In this document: one piece after another, positions 50,759 to 60,165 of the stretch
Numbering within the stretch: the first letter of the stretch is position 1
Layout: each line of letters opens with the position of its first letter
Source of the DNA: Brevundimonas intermedia
Lineage (GTDB): Bacteria > Pseudomonadota > Alphaproteobacteria > Caulobacterales > Caulobacteraceae
NCBI RefSeq assembly: GCF_004614235.1
Contig: NZ_SPVH01000006.1
Location: 868,001 to 932,000 of the forward strand
DNA length: 64,000 bases
Direction: 5' to 3'
Notes under the pieces: model-generated
The model's input: only the letters and a program-made list of their open reading frames with translations
Told to the model about the DNA's origin: nothing
Database searches by the model: none
Translations under genes and position numbers: made by a program

Positions 50759-51847
50759 ATGACCAAGCTCTGCGTCGTCGCCGCCGGCGGCACCGGCGGC
50801 CATATGTTCCCGGCCGAGGCCCTGGCGCGCGAGTTGGCGGCGCGGGGCTGGCGCGTGGTGCTGGCGACCGATCATCGGGGCGAGCAATACGCCCACGCCT
50901 TCCCGGCCGAAGAGCGGCTGGCGCTGGACGCCGCCACCGGCTCGGGTCCGCTGGGCCTGATCAAGGCGGGGGTCGCCATCTTCAAGGGCGTGGTCCAGGC
51001 GCGGACGGCCTTCGACCGGCTGGGCGCCGACGTGGTCGTGGGCTTTGGCGGCTATCCGTCCGCGCCGGCTCTGGTCGCCGCCGTCACGTCTCAGCGCCCG
51101 ACCGTGATCCATGAGCAGAACGCGGTCCTGGGCCGCACCAACCGTATCCTGGCCCCCTATGTCGGCCAGGTCGCCTCGTCCTTCCCGACGCTGGAACGGG
51201 CGCCGGCCAAGGTCCAGGGTCGCTCGCATGTCGTCGGCTCGCCTGTGCGCGCCGAAATCCGCGCCCTGTTCGACCGCCCCTATGTCGCCCCCGCCGGCGA
51301 CGGCCCCATCCATGTGCTGGTGACCGGTGGCAGCCAGGGCGCCCGCATCCTGTCCGAGACCACGCCTCGGGCTTTGGCCGCATTGCCCGAGGCCCTGCGC
51401 CGTCGCCTGAAGGTGCAGCAGCAGTCGCGGCCCGAGACGCTGGAGGCCGCGCGCCAGATCTATCTGGAGGCCGGGATCGAGGCCGAGGTCGCCCCCTTCT
51501 TCCGCGACATGGCCGAGCGGCTGTCTAGGGCGCATCTGGTGGTGGGCCGTTCCGGCGCCTCGACCTGCGCCGAACTGGCGGTCGCGGCCCTGCCGTCCGT
51601 CCTGATCCCGCTGAAGATCGCCACCGACGACCACCAGCGCCTGAACGCCAAGGCCCTGACCAATGCCGGCGCGGCCGAGGTCATTCTGGAAGACGACCTG
51701 ACCGTCGACCGCCTGGCCTCGGCCCTGACCGCCGTCCTGTCCGATCCGACGCGCCTGTCCGCCATGTCCGCCGCCGCCCGCTCCGTCGCCATCCCCGACG
51801 CCGCCCAGCGCCTGGCCGACCTGGTCGAGGCGACGGCGGGGCGGTGA
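50759..51847 (+). CDS. murG: lipid II synthase MurG (GlcNAc transferase)
   Basis: A 362-residue GT28 enzyme that adds GlcNAc to lipid I on the inner face of the membrane. The N-terminal diphosphate loop is AAGGTGGHMFPAEALARELA, then GFGGYPSAPALVAA and HEQNAVLGRTNR. The C-terminal donor site includes VTGGSQGARILSE and RSGASTCAELAVAALPSVLIPL. It is separated from ftsW by 438 bp with its own duplicated leader, and followed by a repeat and a mechanosensitive channel rather than murC/murB. Confidence 0.97.
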   Translation: MTKLCVVAAGGTGGHMFPAEALARELAARGWRVVLATDHRGEQYAHAFPAEERLALDAATGSGPLGLIKAGVAIFKGVVQARTAFDRLGADVVVGFGGYPSAPALVAAVTSQRPTVIHEQNAVLGRTNRILAPYVGQVASSFPTLERAPAKVQGRSHVVGSPVRAEIRALFDRPYVAPAGDGPIHVLVTGGSQGARILSETTPRALAALPEALRRRLKVQQQSRPETLEAARQIYLEAGIEAEVAPFFRDMAERLSRAHLVVGRSGASTCAELAVAALPSVLIPLKIATDDHQRLNAKALTNAGAAEVILEDDLTVDRLASALTAVLSDPTRLSAMSAAARSVAIPDAAQRLADLVEATAGR

Positions 51848-51853
51848 CATCTT

Positions 51854-52002
51854 GTCTCCTCCCCACTTGTGGGGAGGGGGACCGCGAAGCGGTGGAGGGG
51901 CTCTTGAAGTCCCACAGGCGCTTGCGATGAGGTCAGAACCCCTCCGTCACGGCGCAAGATGCGCCGCGCCACCTCCCCATCGCTTCGCGATAGGGAGGAG
52001 AC
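51854..52002 (-). repeat. family A hairpin repeat, full copy (149 bp)
   Basis: Reverse-oriented copy of the element at 28436-28582: same ends (GTCTCCTCCC / GGGAGGAGAC), same internal CCACCGCTTCGCGG hairpin and GGCGCAAGATGCGCC in place of GGCGCGCCTTCGCGCC. It fills the murG-MscS gap. Confidence 0.9.
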
Positions 52003-52037
52003 CTCAACCCTCTCGGACCTGATGCGTTAGGAAGCCC

Positions 52038-53174
52038 ATGCCTCCCGAAATCATCGCCGTCACCCGCCAGATCCGCGCCCTGTGGCACCGGTTCGACTGG
52101 CTGCCCGAATGGGCGGTCGTCATCCTGGTCCTGCTGGTCTTCGTCGGCGGCGGCTGGCTGACGCACAAGATCGTCTTCGCCATCCTGCGCCGGGTGGTCA
52201 GGAACAAGGACGTCTTCTGGCGCGGCGTGGTCGAGCGCGCCCGGATCAAGCTGCGCGTGCTGATCATCATCATCGGCATCGGCATCGGCGTGACCGTCTC
52301 GCCCATGGATCCCGGCCCGTCCCAGGACATCCGCAACATTCTTCAGTTCCTGTTCGTCCTGACCCTGGGCTGGCTGGCGTCAGGCATGCTGGACATGTGG
52401 TCGGTGATGCACCTCAAGCGGTACAATATCGCCGTCGAGGACAATCTGCTGGCCCGCAAACACCTGACCCAGACCCGCATCCTGCAGCGGGTGGCCAAGG
52501 TCGTCCTGTTCATCGTCACCGTCGGTCTGGCCCTGATGACCATCGCCGGCTTCCGTCAGTGGGGCGTCAGCCTGCTGGCCTCGGCCGGGGTTGTCGGCAT
52601 AATCGCCGGTCTGGCGCTTCAGCCCATCCTGACCAACATGGTCGCCGGCATCCAGATCGCCCTGACCCAGCCCATCCGCCTGGATGACGCCGTCATCGTC
52701 GAGAACGAGTGGGGCAATGTAGAGGAGATCACGGCGACCTATGTGGTGGTCAAGCTGTGGGACTGGCGCCGGATGGTGCTGCCCCTGTCCTATTTCATCA
52801 CCACGCCGTTCCAGAACTGGACGCGCGAGAACGCCCGCCTGATCGGCGTGGCCTTCTTCTACGTCGATTACGAGGCGCCGATCGACAAGTTGCGCACCGC
52901 CTACGAGGGCATCGTCAAGGCCTCCAAACACTGGGACGGCGACGTCCAGGTGATGCAGGTGACCGACATCACCGAACGCGTGCTTCAGGTTCGCTGCCTG
53001 GCCAGCGCCCGCTCGGCCGGCATCGCCTTCGACCTGCGCTGCGAGATCCGCGAGAAGCTGATGGCCTTCATGCGCGACGACTGCCGCGAGGCCCTGCCGC
53101 GCGATCGCATCGAATGGCCGCAAGGGGAAGATAGGTCTGCATCTCTCCCTCCCCGTACCGGGGAGGGTGGCTGA
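52038..53174 (+). CDS. MscS-family mechanosensitive channel
   Basis: A 378-residue inner-membrane channel. Four hydrophobic segments precede the pore-lining helix region LLASAGVVGIIAGLALQPILTNMVAGIQIALTQPIRLDDAVIV, the MscS signature, followed by the beta domain (GNVEEITATYVVVKLWDWRRMVLPLSYF) and a cytosolic alpha/beta part. It protects against osmotic downshock. TAGGAAG is upstream of the ATG. The last ten residues (SLPPRTGEGG) are encoded by the left end of a dispersed repeat at 53143-53305, so the original C-terminus was probably replaced. Confidence 0.93.
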   Translation: MPPEIIAVTRQIRALWHRFDWLPEWAVVILVLLVFVGGGWLTHKIVFAILRRVVRNKDVFWRGVVERARIKLRVLIIIIGIGIGVTVSPMDPGPSQDIRNILQFLFVLTLGWLASGMLDMWSVMHLKRYNIAVEDNLLARKHLTQTRILQRVAKVVLFIVTVGLALMTIAGFRQWGVSLLASAGVVGIIAGLALQPILTNMVAGIQIALTQPIRLDDAVIVENEWGNVEEITATYVVVKLWDWRRMVLPLSYFITTPFQNWTRENARLIGVAFFYVDYEAPIDKLRTAYEGIVKASKHWDGDVQVMQVTDITERVLQVRCLASARSAGIAFDLRCEIREKLMAFMRDDCREALPRDRIEWPQGEDRSASLPPRTGEGG

Positions 53175-53305
53175 GCGGAGCGAAGCCGGGTGGGAAGGGC
53201 AGGGCGACGTCCCACTGACCTTTCTGCATCAGGCAGTTGCGTCCCTGCCGGGCCGCCCCCACCCCGTCGCTGCGCGACGACCCTCCCCGGAGCGGGGAGG
53301 GAGAG
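53143..53305 (+). repeat. dispersed hairpin repeat overlapping the MscS 3' end
   Basis: The outer ends CTCTCCCTCCCC (53143) and GGGGAGGGAGAG (53294-53305) are complementary. Each end is a hairpin (CCCTCCCCGTACCGGGGAGGG; CCCTCCCCGGAGCGGGGAGGG). The first 32 bp are translated as the end of the MscS gene. Confidence 0.85.
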
Positions 53306-53314
53306 CTGTTGTCT

Positions 53315-53728
53315 CTAATCCGCCAGAGCCGCCTGTCCTCGCCTGATCGCTTCGTCCAGCGACAGAGTCTCGGCGGGCCGCTCGGCCGCGCAGGCGATGT
53401 CCAGCAGTTCCGCCGCATCCCCGCCGGGCGCGGCGGCGTATGGCGGGGCCGGATCGGCCGTCGCCGGGCCTTCGGTCTCGTCGGACTTCAAGGATGCGAA
53501 GTCCAGCCGGTCCGCCGTCTTCGCCCGGCAGTCGAAGGCCCATCGCGACCAGCCCCCGACATAGGTCACGTCCCCGACCTTGAACCCCACCTCTGTGACC
53601 TGAAGCTCGCGCATCTGGGCCATGTCGCCCGTGCGTTCGATGGAGGCGACGTCGGCGTAGATGGCGAACCGGCCGACGCCGGTCTCGACCAGTTGGGGAT
53701 CGATCAGGGCCAGCAGCAGGGCGATCAT
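53315..53728 (-). CDS. hypothetical protein downstream of smc (137 aa)
   Basis: Unrecognised. Its ATG overlaps the smc stop in ATGA, so it is translated with smc. It starts [21 protein letters not shown], a possible short signal or anchor, then [25 protein letters not shown] and a Trp-containing strand [20 protein letters not shown]. The pattern 'V-D-x-x-S-I-x-R ... W-x-x-x-D-C' recalls small secreted surface-adhesin-E-like proteins, but this is weak. The C-terminal half is Ala/Pro-rich and ends [15 protein letters not shown]. Confidence 0.78.
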   Translation of the reverse strand: MIALLLALIDPQLVETGVGRFAIYADVASIERTGDMAQMRELQVTEVGFKVGDVTYVGGWSRWAFDCRAKTADRLDFASLKSDETEGPATADPAPPYAAAPGGDAAELLDIACAAERPAETLSLDEAIRRGQAALAD

Positions 53729-56700
53729 GCGACCAGGGTCTCCGCCTGGTGCAGGTCCACGCTGACGAGCTGGCTCATGCCGCGTTCGGGCATGGTGACG
53801 CCGTAGAGACGGTCCATGCGGCTCATGGTCACCGGATTGTGGGTGATCACGATGAAGCGGGTGTCGGTGCGGCTGCGCATCTCGTGCAGCATGCGGCAGA
53901 AGCGGTCCACGTTGGCGTCGTCCAGCGGGGCGTCCACCTCGTCCAGCACGCAGACCGGGGCGGGGTTGGCCAGGAAGACGCCGAAGATCAGGGCCGCCGC
54001 CGTCAGGGCCTGTTCGCCGCCGCTCATCAGGCTCATGACCGACAGCCGCTTGCCGGGCGGGCAGGCGTAGATCTCCAGCCCCGCCTCCAGCGGATCGTCG
54101 CTCTCGACCAGTTTCAACTCGGCCTGGCCGCCGCCGAACAGGGCTTCGAACAGGCTCTTGAAGTTGGCGTTGATGACGTCGAAGGCGGCGACCAGCCGCT
54201 CGCGGCCCTCGGCGTTCAGCTCGTCGATGCCGTCGCGCAGCTTGGCGATGGCTTGGGTCAGGTCGATCCGTTCCGACTTCATGCTGTTCAGCCGGTCGCC
54301 GTATTCGACCGCCTCGTCTTCGGCGCGCAGGTTGACGGCGCCCAGGGCCTCGCGCTCGCGCTCCAGCCCGTACAGAAGGCTCTCGGCGCCGGCGGCGTCG
54401 GGCGGGCGGGCGATGGCGTCGTCGGTCAGTTTACGGCCCAGTTCATCGGGCGACATCTGGGCCGTCTCGCGCAGGGTGGTCTCGGCCTCGGTCAGCTTCT
54501 CGGCGGCGGCCTCGGCGCGGGCGGACAGGCCGGCGCGGGCTTCGCGGGCCTGCGACGCGGCGGTCTCGGCGGCGCGGGATGCGCGATCGGCTTCGGTCGC
54601 CGCCGTCTCGGCCACGGCCATCGCGTCGGACGAGGCCTGTTTGCGCTGTTCGGCGGCGGTCAGCGTGTCCAGCAGCTTGCCGCGCTGTTCGGCGAAGCCC
54701 TGGGGCGCGACCTCGGCCTGTTTCAGCAGGGCGGCGGTCTTGTCCGCGTCCTTGCCCAGGGCGGCGACGCGGGCGGCGCTGTCTTTGGACCGCGTGACCC
54801 AGCCGTCGCGGGCGCGAGTCAGGCTGCCCAGCCGCTGCTCGCGGCTTTGACGGTCGCGAGCCTCGGCGTCGCGGTCGGAGCGGGCGGTCTGGGCGGCGAG
54901 GCGGGCTGTGTCGGCGGCGGCGCGGGCGGCGGTCAACTCGTCGCGCAAGCCCGACAGGGTCTCCGATGGAGCCTCCGTGGTCTGGGCGGCGTCCAGCGCG
55001 GCCTGGGCCTCGGCGACCTCGGCTTGCAGTCGGGTCACCGTGTCGTCCAGGGCCTGGGCGCGGGCCTCGCGGCGGGCCTGTTCGCGGGCCAAGGTCTCGA
55101 CGCGGTCTCGGGCGGCGGCGACAGCCTTGTCGAGGGCGAAGGGTTTCAGGCGAGCGGCCTTCACCGCCTCCTCGGCGGTGCGGAAGGCGTCGGTGGCGGA
55201 TTTCTGAGCGGCTAGCGCCAGATCGAGGGCGGGGCGGCCCTTGTCGATGTCGGCCTCCAGCTCTGCCAGCCGCGTGCGCTGGGCCAGGCGGACGGCGGCG
55301 GGGCGCGGCGCCTCGGCGCGGCTGACGAAGCCGTCCCAGCGATAGAGGTCGCCGTCGACCGTCACCAGGCGTGCGCCGGGAGGCAGGGCCTGGGCCAGTC
55401 GCGCGGCGTCGGCCCTGAGCGCGACGCCGCACAGGGCGAGGCGCGCGGTCAGCTGCTCCGGCGCTTGAACATGGTCGGACAGCGGCGTGACCCCGGCGGG
55501 CCAGAACGTGTCAGGGGCGTCCGCCCCGCCCCAATAGGCGGCGGCCTTCGCGTCCAGCGCCGCGTCCAGATCGTCGCCCAGGGCGGCGGCCAGGGCGGCC
55601 TCATAGCCCTTGTCGGCGCGGACCTTGTCCAGCGCAGGCGGATGGTCGCGCTTGCCCGTGACCAGCAGCTGGGCCAGGCCCCGCGCCTCGGTCTGCAACC
55701 GGCCCAGCCGGTCCTCTGCGGCGCGGGCGGCGGTGCGGGCCTCCTGCTCGGTTCGGGCCAGGTCGCCACGCTTGGCTTCGGCGGCCTCGACGGCCTCGCG
55801 GGCGGCGGCGAGGTCGGTCTGGGCCTTCTCAAGCGCCTGGCGGGCGGTCTCCAGCTCGGGCGTCTCCAGCGGACCCAGGGCCTCGCGTTCGCGCTTCGCC
55901 TGATCGTGCTGGCCGGTGACGCGGGCCAGCCGGGTCTCGGCGTCGCGCTTGCGCGCGGTCTCGGCGTTGGCGCGGGCTTCGACGGCGGCGAGCGTCCCGG
56001 CCAGACGTTCGACTTCGCCGTCGGCGGCCTTGCGGGCGTCCTCGGCGGCGGCAAGGGCCTTGTCCAGTTCGGGGCCGCGCTCGGGGGCGGCGGCGATCTC
56101 GGCCTTCAGCCGCGTCAGTTCGTGGTCCAGCCGGTCCAGTTCGCGCTGGGCGTCGGCGGCCATGTTGGTTTCACGCTCGACGTCGGCGGCGATGCGGGCG
56201 GCCTCGGCCTTGAGCCGGTCCACCTCGGCGCGGGCGGCCTGTTCGGCCATGTCGAGTCGGTCGCGCTCCAGGCTGGCGCGGTGCAGCAGGGCCGACGCGA
56301 CGGCGTCCTCCTCGCGCGCTGGCTTCAGGGCTTCCTGAGCGGCCAAGGCGGCCGTCTGTGCGGCGGCGGATGCGGTGGTCGTCTCGGCGACCGCACGGTC
56401 GGCGTCGCGCAGTTCCTCGGCGGCGGCTTCGGCGGCCAGTCTGGCGTCGTTCCAGCGGACGAACAGCAGCGCGGCCTGAAGGGCGCGGATCTCGGCGGAG
56501 ATCTTCTTGTACTTCTCGGCCTGGCGGGCTTCGCGCTTCAGCCGGTTCAGCGCCGTCTCCAGCTCGCGGCCGATGTCGTCCAGCCGGTCCAGATTGGTCT
56601 CGGCCGCCTTGAGGCGCAGCTCGGCCTCGTGCCGACGGGTGTGCAGGCCGGCGACGCCGCCCGCCTCTTCCAGGATACGGCGGCGGTTCTGCGGCTTGGC

Positions 56701-57162
56701 GGCGATCAGTTCGCTGATCTGGCCCTGGCGGACCAGGGCGGGGGAGTTGGCGCCGGTCGAAGCGTCGGCGAACAGCAGCTGGACGTCGCGCGCGCGGACC
56801 TCCTTGCCGTTAATGCGGTAGGTCGAGCCCTGGCCCCGGTCGACGCGGCGCGACACCTCCAGCACGGGACTGTCGGTAAAGGGCTGGGGCGCGCGCCGAG
56901 CAGCGTTGTCGATGGTCAGGCTGACTTCGGCATGGCTGCGCGGGGGGCGACCCGCCGCGCCGGCGAAGATGACGTCGTCCATGCCCTGGCCGCGCATGGC
57001 CTTGGCCGAGTTGGCGCCCATGACCCAGCGCAGGCCCTCAAGGACGTTGGACTTGCCGCAGCCGTTGGGGCCGACAACGCCGGTCAGGCCGGATTCGATA
57101 TGCACCTCCGCCGGGTCGACGAACGACTTGAAGCCGACGAGCCGGAGGCGCTGGAACTGCAT
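53725..57162 (-). CDS. smc: chromosome segregation ATPase SMC
   Basis: A 1145-residue condensin core. The Walker [10 protein letters not shown] is at residues 31-39. Long Ala/Glu/Arg-rich coiled coils flank a hinge at about 500-640 ([19 protein letters not shown], then [14 protein letters not shown]). The ABC signature is [16 protein letters not shown] and the Walker [17 protein letters not shown], followed by the D-loop and [22 protein letters not shown]. It compacts and segregates the chromosome with ScpAB. Two DsbA-like genes lie upstream on the same strand, 12 bp away, an arrangement typical of alphaproteobacteria. Confidence 0.98.
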   Translation of the reverse strand: MQFQRLRLVGFKSFVDPAEVHIESGLTGVVGPNGCGKSNVLEGLRWVMGANSAKAMRGQGMDDVIFAGAAGRPPRSHAEVSLTIDNAARRAPQPFTDSPVLEVSRRVDRGQGSTYRINGKEVRARDVQLLFADASTGANSPALVRQGQISELIAAKPQNRRRILEEAGGVAGLHTRRHEAELRLKAAETNLDRLDDIGRELETALNRLKREARQAEKYKKISAEIRALQAALLFVRWNDARLAAEAAAEELRDADRAVAETTTASAAAQTAALAAQEALKPAREEDAVASALLHRASLERDRLDMAEQAARAEVDRLKAEAARIAADVERETNMAADAQRELDRLDHELTRLKAEIAAAPERGPELDKALAAAEDARKAADGEVERLAGTLAAVEARANAETARKRDAETRLARVTGQHDQAKREREALGPLETPELETARQALEKAQTDLAAAREAVEAAEAKRGDLARTEQEARTAARAAEDRLGRLQTEARGLAQLLVTGKRDHPPALDKVRADKGYEAALAAALGDDLDAALDAKAAAYWGGADAPDTFWPAGVTPLSDHVQAPEQLTARLALCGVALRADAARLAQALPPGARLVTVDGDLYRWDGFVSRAEAPRPAAVRLAQRTRLAELEADIDKGRPALDLALAAQKSATDAFRTAEEAVKAARLKPFALDKAVAAARDRVETLAREQARREARAQALDDTVTRLQAEVAEAQAALDAAQTTEAPSETLSGLRDELTAARAAADTARLAAQTARSDRDAEARDRQSREQRLGSLTRARDGWVTRSKDSAARVAALGKDADKTAALLKQAEVAPQGFAEQRGKLLDTLTAAEQRKQASSDAMAVAETAATEADRASRAAETAASQAREARAGLSARAEAAAEKLTEAETTLRETAQMSPDELGRKLTDDAIARPPDAAGAESLLYGLEREREALGAVNLRAEDEAVEYGDRLNSMKSERIDLTQAIAKLRDGIDELNAEGRERLVAAFDVINANFKSLFEALFGGGQAELKLVESDDPLEAGLEIYACPPGKRLSVMSLMSGGEQALTAAALIFGVFLANPAPVCVLDEVDAPLDDANVDRFCRMLHEMRSRTDTRFIVITHNPVTMSRMDRLYGVTMPERGMSQLVSVDLHQAETLVA

Positions 57163-57174
57163 CGTCCTGGCGGA

Positions 57175-57786
57175 CTACCGGAGCAGAGGGTCGATGGCGG
57201 CCGAGAGGGCGTCCAGCGAATGGTCGGCGACGGGCTTGCCGTTGACGAAGAAGGCGGGCGTGCCGGCGACGCCGGCTGCATCGGCGCCCGCGATCTGGGC
57301 GTCCAGTTCAGCGCGGATGGTCGGGCCGTCCAGGCAGGTCTCGATCTGTTCGCGCGTCTTGCCGCTGGCGGCGATGCCGGCCGCGAACCAGGGTTGAGGC
57401 CCCGTGGTGCGCAGATTGGCCTGGTCGCGCATGAAGACGCCCGCCACGTCGAAATAACGTTCGGGCGCGGCGCACAGGGCCACAGCAGCTGCGGCGGCGG
57501 CGACATTGGCGGGCTGGGTCGGCAGGTTGCGATGGACCAGCCGAACCTTGCCGGTGTCGATATATTTGGCCTTGAAGGCCGGCAGCACGCTGTTGTGGAA
57601 GTCCGCACAGTGCGAGCAGGTGAAGGACGCGTATTCGATCACCGTCACCGGCGCATCCGCACGACCCAGGACATGGTCCTGGGCCGTGACGGGCGGGGGC
57701 GCATCGGCGGCGAAGGCCGGCGCCGCCAGACCCGCGGCGGCCAGTGCGACGAAGACCGATAGCGAGAGGGCGGCGCGGCGGATCAT
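57175..57786 (-). CDS. DsbA-family thiol-disulfide protein (CSHC type)
   Basis: A 203-residue exported thioredoxin-fold protein with a signal peptide (SLSVFVALAAAGLAAPAFA). The active site is FTCSHCADFH (CxxC), preceded by VTVIEYASF, with cis-Pro in AGTPAFFVNGK. Similar to the DsbA/Com1-like Thioredoxin_4 group, which oxidises or isomerises periplasmic disulfides. It lies 1 bp downstream of a paralogue with a CPHC site, so the two are cotranscribed and probably arose by tandem duplication. Whether they oxidise or reduce is unknown. Confidence 0.92.
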   Translation of the reverse strand: MIRRAALSLSVFVALAAAGLAAPAFAADAPPPVTAQDHVLGRADAPVTVIEYASFTCSHCADFHNSVLPAFKAKYIDTGKVRLVHRNLPTQPANVAAAAAAVALCAAPERYFDVAGVFMRDQANLRTTGPQPWFAAGIAASGKTREQIETCLDGPTIRAELDAQIAGADAAGVAGTPAFFVNGKPVADHSLDALSAAIDPLLR

Positions 57787-57787
57787 C

Positions 57788-58432
57788 CTATTTGGCCAGT
57801 TCGGCGTCGATGGCGGTGGACAGGTCGGCCAGGCTGGCGCCCTCGCCGCCGGGGGTGATGACCTGGGTGTCGTTGACGTAGAAGGCCGGGGTGCCGGTCA
57901 CGCCCTGGGTGCGGGCGGCCTGGACGCGGGTTTCCATGGCGGCGACGGCGTCCTTGTCGGTGACGCAGTCGTTGAACTGCTGCTCGGACATTCCGGCGGC
58001 CTGGGCGGTGCGCAGCAGCCACTCGCGCGGCGACGAGGTCAGCATCTCCTGCTGGGTGGCCATCAGCTGGTGGACGACGTCGAAATACTTGTCCGGGCCG
58101 GCGCAGCGCGCGATCAGGAAGCCGGCGGTGGCGGCGTCGACCGGCGGGGTCGGCAGTTCGCGGAAGATGTAGCGGACCTTGTTGGTGTCCACATATTTGG
58201 CCTTGAACGCGGGCCAGGTGTTCTTCTGCCACAGGGCGCAGTGGGGGCAGGTGACCGAAGCGTATTCGACCACGGTGACCTTGGCGCCTTCCGGCGCGCC
58301 CAGACCCATGTCGCCCTCTGCCGCGCCCTTGGCGCCGCCGCCGCACGCGGCCAGGGCCATAGTCGCCAGAGCGGCGCCGGTGATGGCCGCACGACGGCTC
58401 ATGCGGACGAAGCGGGATTCAGTGTCGGCCAT
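57788..58432 (-). CDS. DsbA-family thiol-disulfide lipoprotein-like protein (CPHC type)
   Basis: A 214-residue protein with an N-terminal hydrophobic signal containing a likely lipobox (ALATMALAACGGG). The thioredoxin-like domain has VTCPHCALWQ as CxxC, the active site of E. coli DsbA, and cis-Pro in TGTPAFYVNDT. The stretch MADTESRFVRMSRRAAITGAAL places two Arg before the hydrophobic segment, so a start at the second Met is also possible. It is upstream of the CSHC paralogue and smc. Likely role is periplasmic disulfide formation. Confidence 0.91.
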   Translation of the reverse strand: MADTESRFVRMSRRAAITGAALATMALAACGGGAKGAAEGDMGLGAPEGAKVTVVEYASVTCPHCALWQKNTWPAFKAKYVDTNKVRYIFRELPTPPVDAATAGFLIARCAGPDKYFDVVHQLMATQQEMLTSSPREWLLRTAQAAGMSEQQFNDCVTDKDAVAAMETRVQAARTQGVTGTPAFYVNDTQVITPGGEGASLADLSTAIDAELAK

Positions 58433-58528
58433 GGGACTTCCTTGATCGGATCGTTGGCGAATGGTGGCGCGATTCCCCCGGAGCGGCGCAACCCCAGACT
58501 AGTCGAGAACAGGTGCGGCGAAGTTTTG

Positions 58529-59080
58529 TCAATCCTGCCTGTCGGTACGCGAAAGCGCGACGCGGCCCAGGCGGGCGAGGGCGGCGCGGAGATCGTCGGG
58601 GGCGGAGGCGATGGAGGCGGCGAGATCTGCCTCGGCCTGGGCAGGCAGGGGCGGCGGCTTGGCGCTGCGTTTGGGGCGCGAGGCGGCGTCTTTCAGCGGG
58701 GCGACCGGCCCCTGTGCGATGCGCAGGCGATCGACCGTTCCGGCGCCCAGGAACAGATTGACGCGGGCCAGGATGTCTTCCGACTGATGCTGGATCAGCA
58801 GGGCGGCGGCGCCGGCGACGCGCAGCTCCAGCACGCCGGGTTGGCCGCCCTTGCCCTTGGTCAGTTTCTGGGGTCGGGTGACGCGGGCCAGGCGGTCGCC
58901 GACGATCTCGCGCCAGCGGGGCTCCAGCGCGCCGGCGCCCCGTCCGAACTGCTCGTCCAGCTTCTTGATCAGGGGCGTCAGCGCCTTGCCCGCGCGCGGC
59001 GCCGGCCGGGGGACCGGACGGGTGCGGCGGCGAGACAGAATCTCGCGGACCTCGGCGTCTGTGGGCAGCGTGCGGCGCAT
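58529..59080 (-). CDS. DUF721 protein (DciA-like)
   Basis: A 183-residue protein with the DUF721 domain at about residues 35-125: LTPLIKKLDEQFGRGAGALEPRWREIVGDRLARVTRPQKL and GVLELRVAGAAALLIQHQSEDILARVNLFLGAGTVDRLRI. Proteins of this family (DciA) act as replicative-helicase operators in bacteria that lack DnaC. The N-terminus is basic and Pro-rich and the C-terminus is Ala-rich. It is divergent from mutY with a 20-bp gap. Alphaproteobacterial DUF721 proteins are longer and more diverged than DciA, so function is inferred. Confidence 0.85.
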   Translation of the reverse strand: MRRTLPTDAEVREILSRRRTRPVPRPAPRAGKALTPLIKKLDEQFGRGAGALEPRWREIVGDRLARVTRPQKLTKGKGGQPGVLELRVAGAAALLIQHQSEDILARVNLFLGAGTVDRLRIAQGPVAPLKDAASRPKRSAKPPPLPAQAEADLAASIASAPDDLRAALARLGRVALSRTDRQD

Positions 59081-59100
59081 GGGTCTATATAGCCCGGTCC

Positions 59101-60153
59101 ATGGCTTGCGTCTCTCCCGACATCGTCCTGATCCGATCCCGGCTGCTGGCCTGGTACGACGCCCATGCGCGCAGCCTGCCGTGGCGGGCGGCCGTGGGCG
59201 CGGCGCGGACCGAGCCCTACCGCGTCTGGCTGTCGGAGGTCATGCTGCAGCAGACGACCGTGCCGCATGCGACGCCCTATTTCCACGCCTTCACCACGCG
59301 GTGGCCCACGGTGTCGGATCTGGCGGCGGCCGAGGATGCGGAGGTGATGGGGGCCTGGGCGGGGCTGGGCTACTACGCCCGGGCTCGCAACCTGCTGGCC
59401 TGTGCGCGGGCGGTGGCGGGCGAGCATGGCGGGGTGTTCCCGGATACGGAGGCCGGCTTGCTGGCCCTGCCGGGGGTGGGCGCCTATACGGCGGCGGCCG
59501 TGGCCTCCATCGCCTTCGACCGGGCCGCCAATGTGGTGGACGGCAATGTCGAGCGGGTCATGGCGCGGCTGTTCGCGGTCGAGACGCCGGTCCCGGCCGC
59601 GCGACCCGAACTGAGGCGGCTGGCGGGGCTGTTCGTAACCGACGAGCGGCCCGGAGATTGGGCGCAGGCGTTGATGGATCTCGGGGCGACCGTGTGCCGG
59701 CCCAAGTCGCCGTCATGCGGGGCCTGTCCTGTGGCGAGCGAATGCCTGGGCCTGGCGAGCGGCGACCCGGCCCGTTTTCCGCTGAAGACCAAGAAGGCGG
59801 ATCGGCCGCACCGGCGAGGCACAGCCTATGTCCTGGTCGACGATCAGGGTCGGATCGCGGTGGAGACGCGGCCGGACAAGGGGCTGCTGGGCGGAATGCT
59901 GGGCCTGCCGACCAGCGACTGGACGACGGACGCGCCGTCAGGGGCAGCCCCGATCGATGCCGATTGGTGCGAGGCGGGGGCGATCGAGCATGTCTTCACC
60001 CACTTCAGTCTGACCCTGACGGTGATGACGGCGCGCGGCGAGGCGGACGGTCTGTGGCGCTGGATGCCGGTCGAGGCGGCGCGCGCGGCCCTCCCCACCG
60101 TGTTCGCCAAGGCGCTGGATCGGGCGACCGTTGAACCCGATCTATTTTCGTAG
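59101..60153 (+). CDS. mutY: A/G-specific adenine DNA glycosylase MutY
   Basis: A 350-residue base-excision enzyme that removes A opposite 8-oxoG. The helix-hairpin-helix domain has the catalytic Glu46 (SEVMLQQTTV) and Asp147 (VVDGNVERV), with the HhH loop LPGVGAYTAAAV. The [4Fe-4S] cluster loop follows C-x6-C-x2-C-x5-C exactly (VCRPKSPSCGACPVASEC). A C-terminal NUDIX-like domain recognises 8-oxoG (GLLGGMLGLPTSDW; FTHFSLTLTV). It is divergent from the DUF721 gene and followed 12 bp later by BrnT. Confidence 0.97.
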   Translation: MACVSPDIVLIRSRLLAWYDAHARSLPWRAAVGAARTEPYRVWLSEVMLQQTTVPHATPYFHAFTTRWPTVSDLAAAEDAEVMGAWAGLGYYARARNLLACARAVAGEHGGVFPDTEAGLLALPGVGAYTAAAVASIAFDRAANVVDGNVERVMARLFAVETPVPAARPELRRLAGLFVTDERPGDWAQALMDLGATVCRPKSPSCGACPVASECLGLASGDPARFPLKTKKADRPHRRGTAYVLVDDQGRIAVETRPDKGLLGGMLGLPTSDWTTDAPSGAAPIDADWCEAGAIEHVFTHFSLTLTVMTARGEADGLWRWMPVEAARAALPTVFAKALDRATVEPDLFS

Positions 60154-60165
60154 TAACAAAAATAC

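Noticed and set aside
55465..57762. 765-aa reading frame on the plus strand opposite smc
   Set aside because: Composition is the Gly/Leu/Gln-rich mirror of the coiled coil; SMC on the minus strand has all ABC motifs.
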